This document shows, in pieces, positions 56,623-64,000 of a stretch of DNA of 64,000 nt (the first letter of the stretch is position 1; every line of letters begins with the position of its first letter). The notes below the pieces were generated by a model that ran no database searches, had not been told where the DNA came from, and saw nothing but the letters and a program-made list of their open reading frames with translations. Made by a program: the position numbers and the translations under genes. This stretch comes from Aphanomyces cochlioides (taxonomy: Eukaryota > Oomycota > Saprolegniomycetes > Saprolegniales > Verrucalvaceae), in NCBI GenBank assembly GCA_019828595.1, contig JAHQRK010000033.1, positions 186,001 through 250,000 of the forward strand, written 5' to 3'.

Positions 56623-59600
56623 ATGTCCAACGCCAACAGCTGTTCCGAGCTCCGTGAGACCAACACTCACGGAGTCACCATCATTCCAGGTATTGTATCA
56701 CCTCACCCACTTTCGTCGTCCAATCAGGATGGCGGAAGTGGTGTGAGTAATGTCTCTACACCTAACCCTAGGGCCGAAGTGGAGGTCGAGTTCGACCCCA
56801 ACAGCGTCTCTGGAGACCAATCTGCGTCTCGCTCCACCAGCGCTTCACCTGGTGCTCCACTCGCCGGAGTTCCAGGGGGGGTCAACCTCAGTGGGTCAGT
56901 GGTTGACCCCCAGACCACTGTCGTTAACTTGTCTAGCGAAGCCCTCACTCAGGAGGGCGAACCACTGGGGCCTTGTGCCTGTGGTGGCTGCTTCCCTGGA
57001 CTCCAATTGGAGTCGATCCCCAGTGAAGGCGGCGAGAAAACGGGGTCCATGCCAGCCCTAGAGGCTACGAGGGCCCCCCCTATGGGCACACCCTGCGGTT
57101 CTGTCTACTTCCCCCCAGGGGCCTCTTCGGAGGGGCGGGGGCGGTATCCCGATTTGGGTTCTCGCCGGAGCAATGGTGTACCCCAGTCACCGTGCTGCGG
57201 GGATGGCATGGATTCCCCTTCTACCCCTGTCACTGGGGGTCTGGCCCCGGCCTTTCTCGTGACCAATGGGACTGAGCCAGCAGCCACCAACCGCGTCGCC
57301 CCCTGTGCTGAGCCTCCTAGAACGGGAGAGGAAGAAGAAAAATCTCAAGAGGACGTGGATATGGTCTCTGGAGACGCCGAGGGGAAGGATTCTACTGAAA
57401 CCGAGGCCTTAACCGACGAGGGAAATACTCAAATTCACTCTGAGGTTGATGGGTCAGGCGACATTAACGGCCAAGCGAAGTCGTGTGATACTCCTGGAGA
57501 AGTTATTCAAGAGGAACAATCGACAAACAATGACAATGACCAGTCAAATCAAGACATTGTCGACAAATCCGTTGCTCAAGGAAATGGCGCTGTTGATCCT
57601 CCTACCGCGGCAGACAAAATACAAGGCGATCAAGAGCAACAAAACGCTGAAAAGGCCAATCCATGGACGCAAAAGACTCCCGGCAAGGATTCAGCTTCGT
57701 CCAAGAAAGATTCCAAGCAAGGCAATGCCCCCAAAGGCGCGAAACATCGCAACACTGGTGCTCATGCTATTGCCGATGACGATATTGCGCGATGCGAGGC
57801 CATGGCGGACGCATTCTACAAAGACTCTGGTGACATGGACGCCTTCATTGAAAACATTTTGCTCACCCCCCAGTCCCAAGTGTACGAGCTCACAGTCAAG
57901 TTGGGCGAAGCCTACAAGGACTGGTCCGAAAAAGTCATCTGCGATCAATTTGTCAAGGAAAATCCTGGTTCGTTATGGGGCTCCAAATTTCCGAACATTT
58001 TGATCCACAAGAAGAACCCACAGACCATTGTGATCTCAAGTTACAACTTGTCTACGTGCGTGGAAATGGGAGGCACAACGTTTCGACTTGGTGGCAAAGA
58101 CTTCCTGGTTCCCAAATACTCGCGTTATGGCAACAACTACTACGTTACGTTCAACAAGGTCAGTCACCCTTCGATGGCCAAGGCAATTGTCAAGAAAATG
58201 GCTGCATTGACCAAGTCAGTGATAGCAGCATTCAACCCTACTGCTGGTCAGAACATCAAGTCGCCGCATTTGAGAGTCATTTTCAAGTCGTCTGCGCCTC
58301 CTGCAGTGCTGGTGCCAAAATCCGGCGACGCACTACGCGAAATCACCATTACGGATCCGTCGGGTCAGCCTTTTGTCGTCGTGTTTCAGCACAAGATCGC
58401 TGCTCTGAACAAGACATTGCCTCCGTCGATTGTTTCACGACGTGCAGAGGCCAAGGCTGAAAAAGCGAAGGCAAAAGCGGCCAAGGCAGCGGCAAAATCT
58501 CCTCCGTCAGGAGAAAAAGAACCTGAACATGATGGAGACGATCATGATCAAGACCCTGGAACAAATGCGGAAGGCGAGGCCGACTCAACTGAGGCATCTG
58601 AAGATGGTCAAGATGAACAACCACAGCCAACAGCTCCTTCTCATGGCTCTGATGTCGATATGTCTGGTGACAGCGATCCCCCTAACAACAATGGACAAGA
58701 CAAACAACAAGAAGATGTGGAAATGTCTACCAACGAATCGCCCGCTCTTGCTCCACCAAGTGAGCAGCCCAAGAACTCGCTGGACCTTCAATTGGTAACG
58801 GGCTACCGGTCTGGACCAGCTCCAAAACGTACTTTGCCTTCGTCCCCACGTTTGGATCCCCTGCCGACATCCAACCGTTTTCATATCCTCGAAGAAGACG
58901 ACGTGGAACTCTCGTTTGAAGACTTTGCAGTGCCTCGAATTGTATTGGAAGATTCAAGTGCGCCACGCCCGAAAAAGACCAAAGGCAAAGCGAAGAAACA
59001 ACGACTCAACAAGTCTGCTGCAGCCCACCTCGAATTGGCGAAGAAGATCATTCGAGATAAGAAAGTCGAAGGCAGTATCACCGAATGTCAACGCATTTTG
59101 CGAGATGATCCTCAGCTCGTTGCACATGCTATGTACGCACAAGATGAAGACCTCAGTTTGTTTCAGTCACTTGTTGCAACCAAGACTATTGAGCGCAAGA
59201 TGGCTTTGTTAAAAGCTCAAGGCAAGCCTCACAACTACAAACATCACGTCAACTTCATGGCTCAATACAAGATTCACCCGTCAGAAATCTTGGAAGAATT
59301 GACCACGGACATACCAGAGATCAAGCGCATCCTCTTTGCACTTGCTACGATTGACTTATTCCTCTCAAATCGGGCCCCAGACCTCTACACAAACTCGGAG
59401 GCACTGACTGTTCTATTGAACCAAGAAGCAACAAGATTGCCTGACACCAACTGCTTGACGGACTGGTCGCTGTTTGCTTTGATCGAAAACTTCAGCGACA
59501 ATCTCGAGAAGTTCACTTTGCCGGCTCCCGTCTTGTCGGCCATCTCGATGCTCAAAAGCATCACCAACAATTACCACATCGACGAGCTCTGCAGCAAAGC

Positions 59601-59661
59601 TCACCACTCCATGAACGCCGACGAAATTGATCCCCTCGATTTGGAGGACGATCAACTCTAA
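56623..59661 (+). CDS. LINE ORF1 protein, full length 1,012 aa
   Basis: The start is the first ATG of the element (56623-56625) and the stop TAA at 59659-59661. Residues 1-400 are low-complexity with a Cys cluster at 118, 120 and 123 and acidic patches. About 400-590 is a compact-looking region with mixed strands and helices (around SLWGSKF near 450 and YYVTFNKV near 505), possibly an RRM-like gag core. About 607-626 is a Lys/Ala-rich basic helix. Residues 630-740 are acidic. NRFHILEEDD is near 751, and 790-1000 is helical. LINE ORF1 proteins bind element RNA and chaperone target-primed reverse transcription; here that is inferred from position. It is long for an ORF1, and I see no CCHC zinc knuckle. 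Confidence 0.92.
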   Translation: MSNANSCSELRETNTHGVTIIPGIVSPHPLSSSNQDGGSGVSNVSTPNPRAEVEVEFDPNSVSGDQSASRSTSASPGAPLAGVPGGVNLSGSVVDPQTTVVNLSSEALTQEGEPLGPCACGGCFPGLQLESIPSEGGEKTGSMPALEATRAPPMGTPCGSVYFPPGASSEGRGRYPDLGSRRSNGVPQSPCCGDGMDSPSTPVTGGLAPAFLVTNGTEPAATNRVAPCAEPPRTGEEEEKSQEDVDMVSGDAEGKDSTETEALTDEGNTQIHSEVDGSGDINGQAKSCDTPGEVIQEEQSTNNDNDQSNQDIVDKSVAQGNGAVDPPTAADKIQGDQEQQNAEKANPWTQKTPGKDSASSKKDSKQGNAPKGAKHRNTGAHAIADDDIARCEAMADAFYKDSGDMDAFIENILLTPQSQVYELTVKLGEAYKDWSEKVICDQFVKENPGSLWGSKFPNILIHKKNPQTIVISSYNLSTCVEMGGTTFRLGGKDFLVPKYSRYGNNYYVTFNKVSHPSMAKAIVKKMAALTKSVIAAFNPTAGQNIKSPHLRVIFKSSAPPAVLVPKSGDALREITITDPSGQPFVVVFQHKIAALNKTLPPSIVSRRAEAKAEKAKAKAAKAAAKSPPSGEKEPEHDGDDHDQDPGTNAEGEADSTEASEDGQDEQPQPTAPSHGSDVDMSGDSDPPNNNGQDKQQEDVEMSTNESPALAPPSEQPKNSLDLQLVTGYRSGPAPKRTLPSSPRLDPLPTSNRFHILEEDDVELSFEDFAVPRIVLEDSSAPRPKKTKGKAKKQRLNKSAAAHLELAKKIIRDKKVEGSITECQRILRDDPQLVAHAMYAQDEDLSLFQSLVATKTIERKMALLKAQGKPHNYKHHVNFMAQYKIHPSEILEELTTDIPEIKRILFALATIDLFLSNRAPDLYTNSEALTVLLNQEATRLPDTNCLTDWSLFALIENFSDNLEKFTLPAPVLSAISMLKSITNNYHIDELCSKAHHSMNADEIDPLDLEDDQL

Positions 59662-59739
59662 GGCTTCTATCCCCTGCTTCAATCCATTTCAACCTCCCCT
59701 CTGACCCCTCCATTCTACTCATTTTCATCTGTACTCGTG
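59662..59739 (+). promoter_or_regulatory. ORF1-ORF2 spacer, pyrimidine-rich, no AG dinucleotide
   Basis: 78 nt of mostly C and T between the ORF1 stop and the ORF2 ATG. It lacks AG throughout and has no ATG before the ORF2 start. Its high similarity in all copies with this region may just reflect recent copying. It could hold an unstructured reinitiation or ribosome-entry segment for ORF2. This is inferred from composition only. Confidence 0.5.
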
Positions 59740-62700
59740 ATGATTGACAACAACTTCTCCGATGTCCCAACTGAACTCGTGGACTGGGACCCACAAATCA
59801 TCTCCCTCAACACCAATGGCTTCTCCAACAGTCATCGGTACATCCTCGACAAACTATCAAGTGTTCACGACGTTTCCTTTATCCAAGAAACCCGTTTCCG
59901 CACGCCAAGTCTCCACGACCGTGTTGCGTTCCATTGGCAACGCATCACAAACCACGAAGGCTCTTTGTTCTTTGAAGAGCCTATTTACCCTGAAGTATCC
60001 ACGTCGCCAGCCACTGGAGGTCTGGCTACGTTGATACATCCTCACTCTCCTTTGAAGAACGCCACTCAAGTCCCTCATGACAACCCAGTGCTTCGTGGTC
60101 GTTATCTACAAGTGCGATGTACTCTGGGTCCACTGACAGTCGTTCTCCACAATATCTATGCGCCGGCAGCCTTCCAACAACGAGCAAGTTACTTCGAAGA
60201 ATTGCCACGCGACTTTCCTCCACATGCGCTCCACATTGTTGGAGGAGATTTCAACTGCACTCTCAACAAAGATTTGGATTCGTTGAGACCCAGTACCTCC
60301 ACCATGGCCGGCACCCTTCAACTGGAACAATGGATGCACAGTTTGTCTCTGGTGGATCTGTTTCGCCGTCAAAACCCCGTGGCAAGAACCTTCACAAGTC
60401 CCACACTCACCAACCGACTCGACTACATCTTTTGTTCGTCCACCTTGGCGGGTCTTCGTCATTGGAAGGCGACGCACATGCCACACGTTCCACAGGCTGA
60501 CCACGTGGCTTGTCGTATCATCACAAAGCGTCAAACATTGCGCCATGGCTCTGGATCATGGAAAGCTCCAACTTGGCTACTTCGTCTACCACGAGCGGCC
60601 GAGATTGTTCATGGATGTCTGGATCGATTTTTGGACAAGTCTCCAACATTCCACAATATCTCCAAGGCCTACGACATGCTGGTCAATGATATCCGCTCCC
60701 AACTCAAAGAATTCCATTCTCAACGATTGGAGAAACAACGTCTGCCGTTGAAGAAGTTAGCTGTCGAGATCGCTTCGCTTTTGCAAGTCCCCAACATGCG
60801 TCAAGATTCAGTGCTGGTGGATCGAGTGCGAGACCTTCAAAAGCAAATTCACGAGCTGCAAGATCGAGACAAGCAGTTTCGTCAAGACCAGGCGTTCCAA
60901 CTTCACTTGTACAAAGCAGAGCGCTCGTCCAAGTTCCACTTCATGTCCCCTGTCCCTACCCCCTTGAAGAAGACAGTCTTCAAAGAGTTGGTGGATGTCA
61001 ATGGAAATGTTGTCTCCAATCAACAAGGCATGTCTGACGTCCTGGTCGACTACTACAAGGACTTGTTTGCAGCTCCCGAGGTGCAGCGATCTGGAGACGA
61101 AGTGTCGTCATTTCTGACCCCATTGACTCGACACAAGCAACTGCCAGAGCAAGCCCAGAAAGAGCTGTCGGCTCCCTTGCGCGCCAACGAGTTCTATCAT
61201 GCTATTCGACACAGCAGTTCGAACTCAGCGCCAGGTCCCAACGCTCTGCCATTCGAAGTCCTCAAACTTGCACCTCACAAGTGGTCGTTGGTATTGGAGC
61301 TGCTATTCACACACCAGCTCCATTCTCACCCTCGCTTGACTCCCATGCAACTTGTCAGTACGCTGGTGTTGCTGCACAAGAAAGGCCACAAGTCACAAGC
61401 CAAGAACTATCGGCCCATTAGCCTACTCAACACGGATGTGAAAATCCTGACGAGTATTCTGGCTTATCGACTCCAGCGCCACATTCGACACATCATCCAC
61501 CCGGACCAGCAAGGCTTTATCCGTCGAAGCAATATCCAAACCAATATTGCACGACTGGATGACATGCTGCACCACATCAAACTACACAGTCCGTCCTCGA
61601 TGGTGGCACTGCTTGACTTTGAGAAAGCTTTTGATCGCGTGGACCACGCGTACTTGCTCCGCGTCCTCCGTCACTATGGCTTTCCCGAAACCTTTGTTGA
61701 CATGGTTCGCGTACTGTACTCGGGCCGCAAGTCTCGCATCTTGGTGAACGGCTTCTTGTCCAAGCCAGTTCACATCTCACGCGGTGTGTTGCAAGGTGAT
61801 CCACTGTCGCCACTTCTGTTTGTGATCGCTTTGGAACCGATGTGCCAACTCCTACGGCAACACTCCAACTATGGCATCAAGTGTGGGGATCGCTACCACA
61901 CTGGGAGTTACTTTGCCGACGACTCGCAACTCTATGCGGCAAATGAGACGTGCCTCCACCGGCAGCTTGCATTGGTTCAAACCTTTTGCGACAAGTCTGG
62001 TTTCCGACTCAACGTAGACAAGACCCAAATTCTGACCTACAGCCAGTTGAATGGGAACCTTGCCTCACTACAAGTTACTTCCGACAGTCCCGTGAAGGCT
62101 CTTGGTATCTTGGTTGCGCCCAATCTTTCTCCATTGGCACGTTTCAATTACGTGTTTGAGAAGTTTGTGGCTCGCTTGTCTTTGTGGCTCTACAAGGCTC
62201 GAACCATGGCCGGAAAAGTCACTATCCTGCACAGCATATGTCTGCCTGTGTTATGGTACCAACTGGCTTTTGTCCCTGCCGACAAAGACCTGGCCAAAAA
62301 GATCGACAAGGCCATGCTTCAATTTATGCATGGTGAAGAAATCAACCCATCCTCCTCTGTCCATGGCCTCCGTTTGATCAAAAAGGAGATTCTATTCATG
62401 CCGAAGAAGTCCGGTGGCTTAGGCCTGCACCATGCACTTGCTTTATGGCAACAACACAACCGCTCTGTCATGATCAGATGCATTCAAGCCATCACCACCC
62501 CACCCCGCAAGTCTGCGATGTCCGCCTGGATTACGCCGGGCTATACTCTCCTCGAGAAGGCTTTTCATCCATGGGGTTCCCCCCGAGATCTCCTCTTGGC
62601 AAATGGCTCTTCTGCATTCATCAGACAACTGTACAAGAATCCCAATATCACTCCAATGTGGAAAGCCTTATTGAGTAGCTGGTTTGAATCTCGCTGGACT

Positions 62701-63795
62701 CCGTACGGCTGTCCAAATCACATCTCATCTTTGGATGTTCCCCTTTGGCACAACTCGTATCTGCCTGGACTCGAAGACCTATACGATCAGTGCTCTACAT
62801 CGACGCAAGACCAAGCCAATGTATTGGCGTCGCTTCACATCACGAAGTTGTCGCATTTGTTGACTCCGTGTCAGCGAGTTTGGCCAGCTTCGATCTTGTT
62901 CGACAAAATCAACCGTGCCTGCCGCCAAGCCAACTTTGTCCCTCCAACGAAACAATGGATCTCAATCTTGGTGACCAAGTTATCACGATTGTTTGAGATT
63001 GTTTCTGAAGAGGATGCTCCCGTGTTCCACTTGCCGACGCCAAGCTCTGAATGGATGGAATGGCACTGGATGATACACCCTGACTCGAGTCCGATCTTGT
63101 TGGCGCTTGCGACTTCGAAATCGGCTAAGATCAGAGCTTCTCCAGCTGTCAGCTCGTCCATTCTTCCTACCAAGCATCTCAACCTGCCATCCAACTTTTA
63201 TGAAGACCCCAAGCGCCTTACCCAACTTGCCGCCTTCCTCCAACCCGACCACATTCTCCCTCGATATGGAGAGTTCATTTTCAAGACCCTTCTCCGCGCC
63301 AACGCCATGCAATATCTGTTTCAGTACCAAGACCCCAAGCCGACGTGTGTCTTCTGTCGTGTCAATGAGACGTACGAGCATTTCCTGTTCTCTTGTGGAT
63401 ATGGTCAATCTGTTTGGTATTCCTTCAAGACAATCCAGCGACTGCTCGAGTGTTCCTTTCCGTCCACGTGTCTGGAAATGTTCTACGAGACGCCCAAGCC
63501 GTCCGATGGATACTACATCCGTGGCTATCTGAAGATCTGGCCGATTGTCCGAGCCTGCGTGTATTATCAAATATGGCTCCAACGTGCCGATCGCACCTTT
63601 CGACCCGACCTCACAGCGAAGAGTCCGATGGAAGTTGCCATTCATGCTGCCTCTTTGATCAAGCTACATCTACAACAGCTCCTGGTTGATCTCCCTCTCA
63701 AGAAGGGATACACCAAGGTATTCAATGTGCTCAAGCATCTATCTTCGGACCCCTGGTTACGTCAACACATCATTCCTAACAGCGTCGTTTCATGA
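59740..63795 (+). CDS. LINE ORF2 polyprotein: APE endonuclease, reverse transcriptase, zinc motif; intact 1,351 aa
   Basis: The ATG at 59740-59742 follows the spacer; the GTG just before it is not needed. An APE-type endonuclease spans about residues 10-260 (SLNTNG, IQET, YAPA, GGDFN at 168-172, RLDYIF, ADHVACRI). The reverse transcriptase follows: NYRPISLLN, DFEKAFDRVDH with catalytic Asp626, RGVLQGDPLSP from 681, FADD at 725-728, SGFRLNVDKT and LGILV. A CX2C-X7-H-X4-C motif (C1203, C1206, H1214, C1219) matches the C-terminal zinc region of L1-like LINEs. There is no RNase H domain. It nicks target DNA and copies the RNA from the nick. One private change is KKGHKS for KKGPKS between fingers motifs. 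All catalytic residues I can recognise are present. Confidence 0.95.
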   Translation: MIDNNFSDVPTELVDWDPQIISLNTNGFSNSHRYILDKLSSVHDVSFIQETRFRTPSLHDRVAFHWQRITNHEGSLFFEEPIYPEVSTSPATGGLATLIHPHSPLKNATQVPHDNPVLRGRYLQVRCTLGPLTVVLHNIYAPAAFQQRASYFEELPRDFPPHALHIVGGDFNCTLNKDLDSLRPSTSTMAGTLQLEQWMHSLSLVDLFRRQNPVARTFTSPTLTNRLDYIFCSSTLAGLRHWKATHMPHVPQADHVACRIITKRQTLRHGSGSWKAPTWLLRLPRAAEIVHGCLDRFLDKSPTFHNISKAYDMLVNDIRSQLKEFHSQRLEKQRLPLKKLAVEIASLLQVPNMRQDSVLVDRVRDLQKQIHELQDRDKQFRQDQAFQLHLYKAERSSKFHFMSPVPTPLKKTVFKELVDVNGNVVSNQQGMSDVLVDYYKDLFAAPEVQRSGDEVSSFLTPLTRHKQLPEQAQKELSAPLRANEFYHAIRHSSSNSAPGPNALPFEVLKLAPHKWSLVLELLFTHQLHSHPRLTPMQLVSTLVLLHKKGHKSQAKNYRPISLLNTDVKILTSILAYRLQRHIRHIIHPDQQGFIRRSNIQTNIARLDDMLHHIKLHSPSSMVALLDFEKAFDRVDHAYLLRVLRHYGFPETFVDMVRVLYSGRKSRILVNGFLSKPVHISRGVLQGDPLSPLLFVIALEPMCQLLRQHSNYGIKCGDRYHTGSYFADDSQLYAANETCLHRQLALVQTFCDKSGFRLNVDKTQILTYSQLNGNLASLQVTSDSPVKALGILVAPNLSPLARFNYVFEKFVARLSLWLYKARTMAGKVTILHSICLPVLWYQLAFVPADKDLAKKIDKAMLQFMHGEEINPSSSVHGLRLIKKEILFMPKKSGGLGLHHALALWQQHNRSVMIRCIQAITTPPRKSAMSAWITPGYTLLEKAFHPWGSPRDLLLANGSSAFIRQLYKNPNITPMWKALLSSWFESRWTPYGCPNHISSLDVPLWHNSYLPGLEDLYDQCSTSTQDQANVLASLHITKLSHLLTPCQRVWPASILFDKINRACRQANFVPPTKQWISILVTKLSRLFEIVSEEDAPVFHLPTPSSEWMEWHWMIHPDSSPILLALATSKSAKIRASPAVSSSILPTKHLNLPSNFYEDPKRLTQLAAFLQPDHILPRYGEFIFKTLLRANAMQYLFQYQDPKPTCVFCRVNETYEHFLFSCGYGQSVWYSFKTIQRLLECSFPSTCLEMFYETPKPSDGYYIRGYLKIWPIVRACVYYQIWLQRADRTFRPDLTAKSPMEVAIHAASLIKLHLQQLLVDLPLKKGYTKVFNVLKHLSSDPWLRQHIIPNSVVS

Positions 63796-63815
63796 GTGAG
63801 CTGACGGCTCACTCA
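63793..63815 (+). promoter_or_regulatory. 3' UTR hairpin overlapping the ORF2 stop codon
   Basis: TGAGTGAGC, loop TGACG, GCTCACTCA: a perfect 9 bp stem whose first three bases are the ORF2 stop TGA. c3, c6, c9 and c11 have loop TAACG with the same stem, and c13 is like c15. In c1, c5, c8 and c12 one T is missing from the right arm, which shortens the stem. Stem-loops near the 3' end serve as reverse transcriptase recognition sites in some LINEs; here that is inference. Confidence 0.6.
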
Positions 63816-63941
63816 CTTCATCTCCTGTTCAATGACCACTTTGCCATATTCTGTTTTCCAAGTTCTATTTATACAGTACGAGGCAAATTAGTAAGTCATT
63901 AGGGCCTTTGCTCAAAAATAAGGTTAATACAACTCATTTAA
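63796..63941 (+). other. Element 3' UTR, 146 nt, no poly(A) tail
   Basis: It contains the right arm of the stop-codon hairpin, the complement of the 5' terminus (63876-63896) and a unique end CAAAAATAAGG…CATTTAA. No A-rich or short-repeat tail follows in any copy. The same end is seen ten times at 5651, 11887, 19354, 21817, 29287, 31750, 44746, 50511, 56209 and 63941. Confidence 0.85.
63876..63896 (+). promoter_or_regulatory. 3' UTR site complementary to the element 5' terminus
   Basis: GTACGAGGCAAATT followed by AGTAAGT. This is the reverse complement of the first 21 nt of the element apart from two bases. It lies about 45 nt before the 3' end and is present in all ten 3' UTRs. Pairing would bring the RNA ends together as a panhandle. 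Confidence 0.7.
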
Positions 63942-64000
63942 CCAGGATTTTCCTTGACAAATTGATCGCAGATGACTTTTTTGGACCAGTCCTTGTAGCC
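63942..64000 (-). mobile_element. LINE fragment c16 (ORF1 interior), runs off the window
   Basis: 59 bp of antisense ORF1, about residues 430-449, starting CCAGGATTTTCC. It is the target sequence at the 3' end of c15. One difference (TTTTTTGG for TTTTTCGG) separates it from other copies. The rest lies outside the window. Confidence 0.85.

Larger units (their letters stand above)
56562..63941 (+). mobile_element. LINE copy c15, complete with both ORFs intact
   Basis: This is the reference copy of 7,380 bp, from ACTTCCG to CATTTAA. The 5' UTR is 56562-56622, ORF1 56623-59661, spacer 59662-59739, ORF2 59740-63795 and 3' UTR 63796-63941. Two extra G residues (56560-56561) sit between c14 and the element start. 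The 3' flank CCAGGATTTTCC is antisense ORF1 of c16. It is the only copy in the window with two complete open frames, so it is the best candidate for a transposition-competent source. Confidence 0.95.

Noticed and set aside
62983..63645. A 220-codon antisense frame opposite the ORF2 C-terminus, present in all ten copies with this region
   Set aside because: Its conservation follows from near-identity of the copies. It has no recognisable motif, and the sense strand clearly encodes the zinc region.
63400..63795. Possible RNase H domain at the ORF2 C-terminus
   Set aside because: No spaced acidic residues of an RNase H fold are visible after the zinc motif; the region looks like the helical tail of L1-like ORF2.
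56562..63941. Insertion at one fixed sequence within the element, as in site-specific LINEs
   Set aside because: Eight independent junctions fall at eight different element positions; only CC is shared.

Overview
This 64 kb window is eukaryotic repeat DNA. Every part of it belongs to one family of non-LTR (LINE-type) retrotransposon, and I found no host gene, RNA gene, LTR, CRISPR array or unrelated sequence. Copies are called c1 to c16; the labels are mine. The reference is the complete copy c15 (56562-63941, 7,380 bp). It has a 61 nt 5' UTR, ORF1 (1,012 aa), a 78 nt pyrimidine-rich spacer, ORF2 (1,351 aa) and a 3' UTR of about 146 nt with no poly(A). ORF2 carries an APE-type endonuclease, a reverse transcriptase with an FADD catalytic motif, and a C-terminal CX2C-X7-H-X4-C zinc motif. 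This places it among L1/Tx1-like LINEs. The host cannot be fixed from the sequence. A protist such as an oomycete is a guess only. Copies are nearly identical by eye, so the array looks young.

Layout: c1 (+, 1-5651) | c2 (-, 5652-7891) | c3 (+, 7892-11887) | c4 (-, 11888-15707) | c5 (+, 15708-19354) | c6 (+, 19355-21817) | c7 (-, 21818-25639) | c8 (+, 25640-29287) | c9 (+, 29288-31750) | c10 first part (-, 31751-34255) | c11 5' part (+, 34256-35810) | c11' 5' repeat (+, 35811-37366) | c12 complete (+, 37367-44746) | c11 3' part (+, 44747-50511) | c10 second part (-, 50512-54227) | c13 (+, 54228-56209) | c14 fragment (+, 56210-56559) | c15 complete and intact (+, 56562-63941) | c16 fragment (-, 63942-64000). 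The block c4-c5-c6 (about 9.93 kb) is tandemly repeated as c7-c8-c9.

The arrangement reads as a chain of insertions of the element into itself: c1 in c2, c2 in c3, c3 in c4, c4 in c5, c5 in c6/c9, c9 in c10, c10 in c13, c13 in c14, with c11 also in c10 and c12 in c11. The missing halves should lie left of the window. Later recombination added the 9.93 kb tandem duplication, a 1.56 kb tandem repeat of the 5' end, and a probable gene conversion between inverted neighbours.

Three signals stand out. (1) At all ten 3' junctions the element end (...CATTTAA) meets target sequence beginning CC, usually CCA. (2) All 5' ends start at the same nucleotide (ACTTCCG...), and target CC lies 14-16 bp from each, agreeing with one complete 15 bp target-site duplication. 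(3) The 5'-terminal 21 nt are complementary at 19 of 21 positions to a site in the 3' UTR, which could pair the two RNA ends. c15 has both ORFs open and is the best candidate for an active source copy. In the other copies ORF2 is truncated or broken by insertions, frameshifts or stops; ORF1 remains open in c7, c10 and c12.
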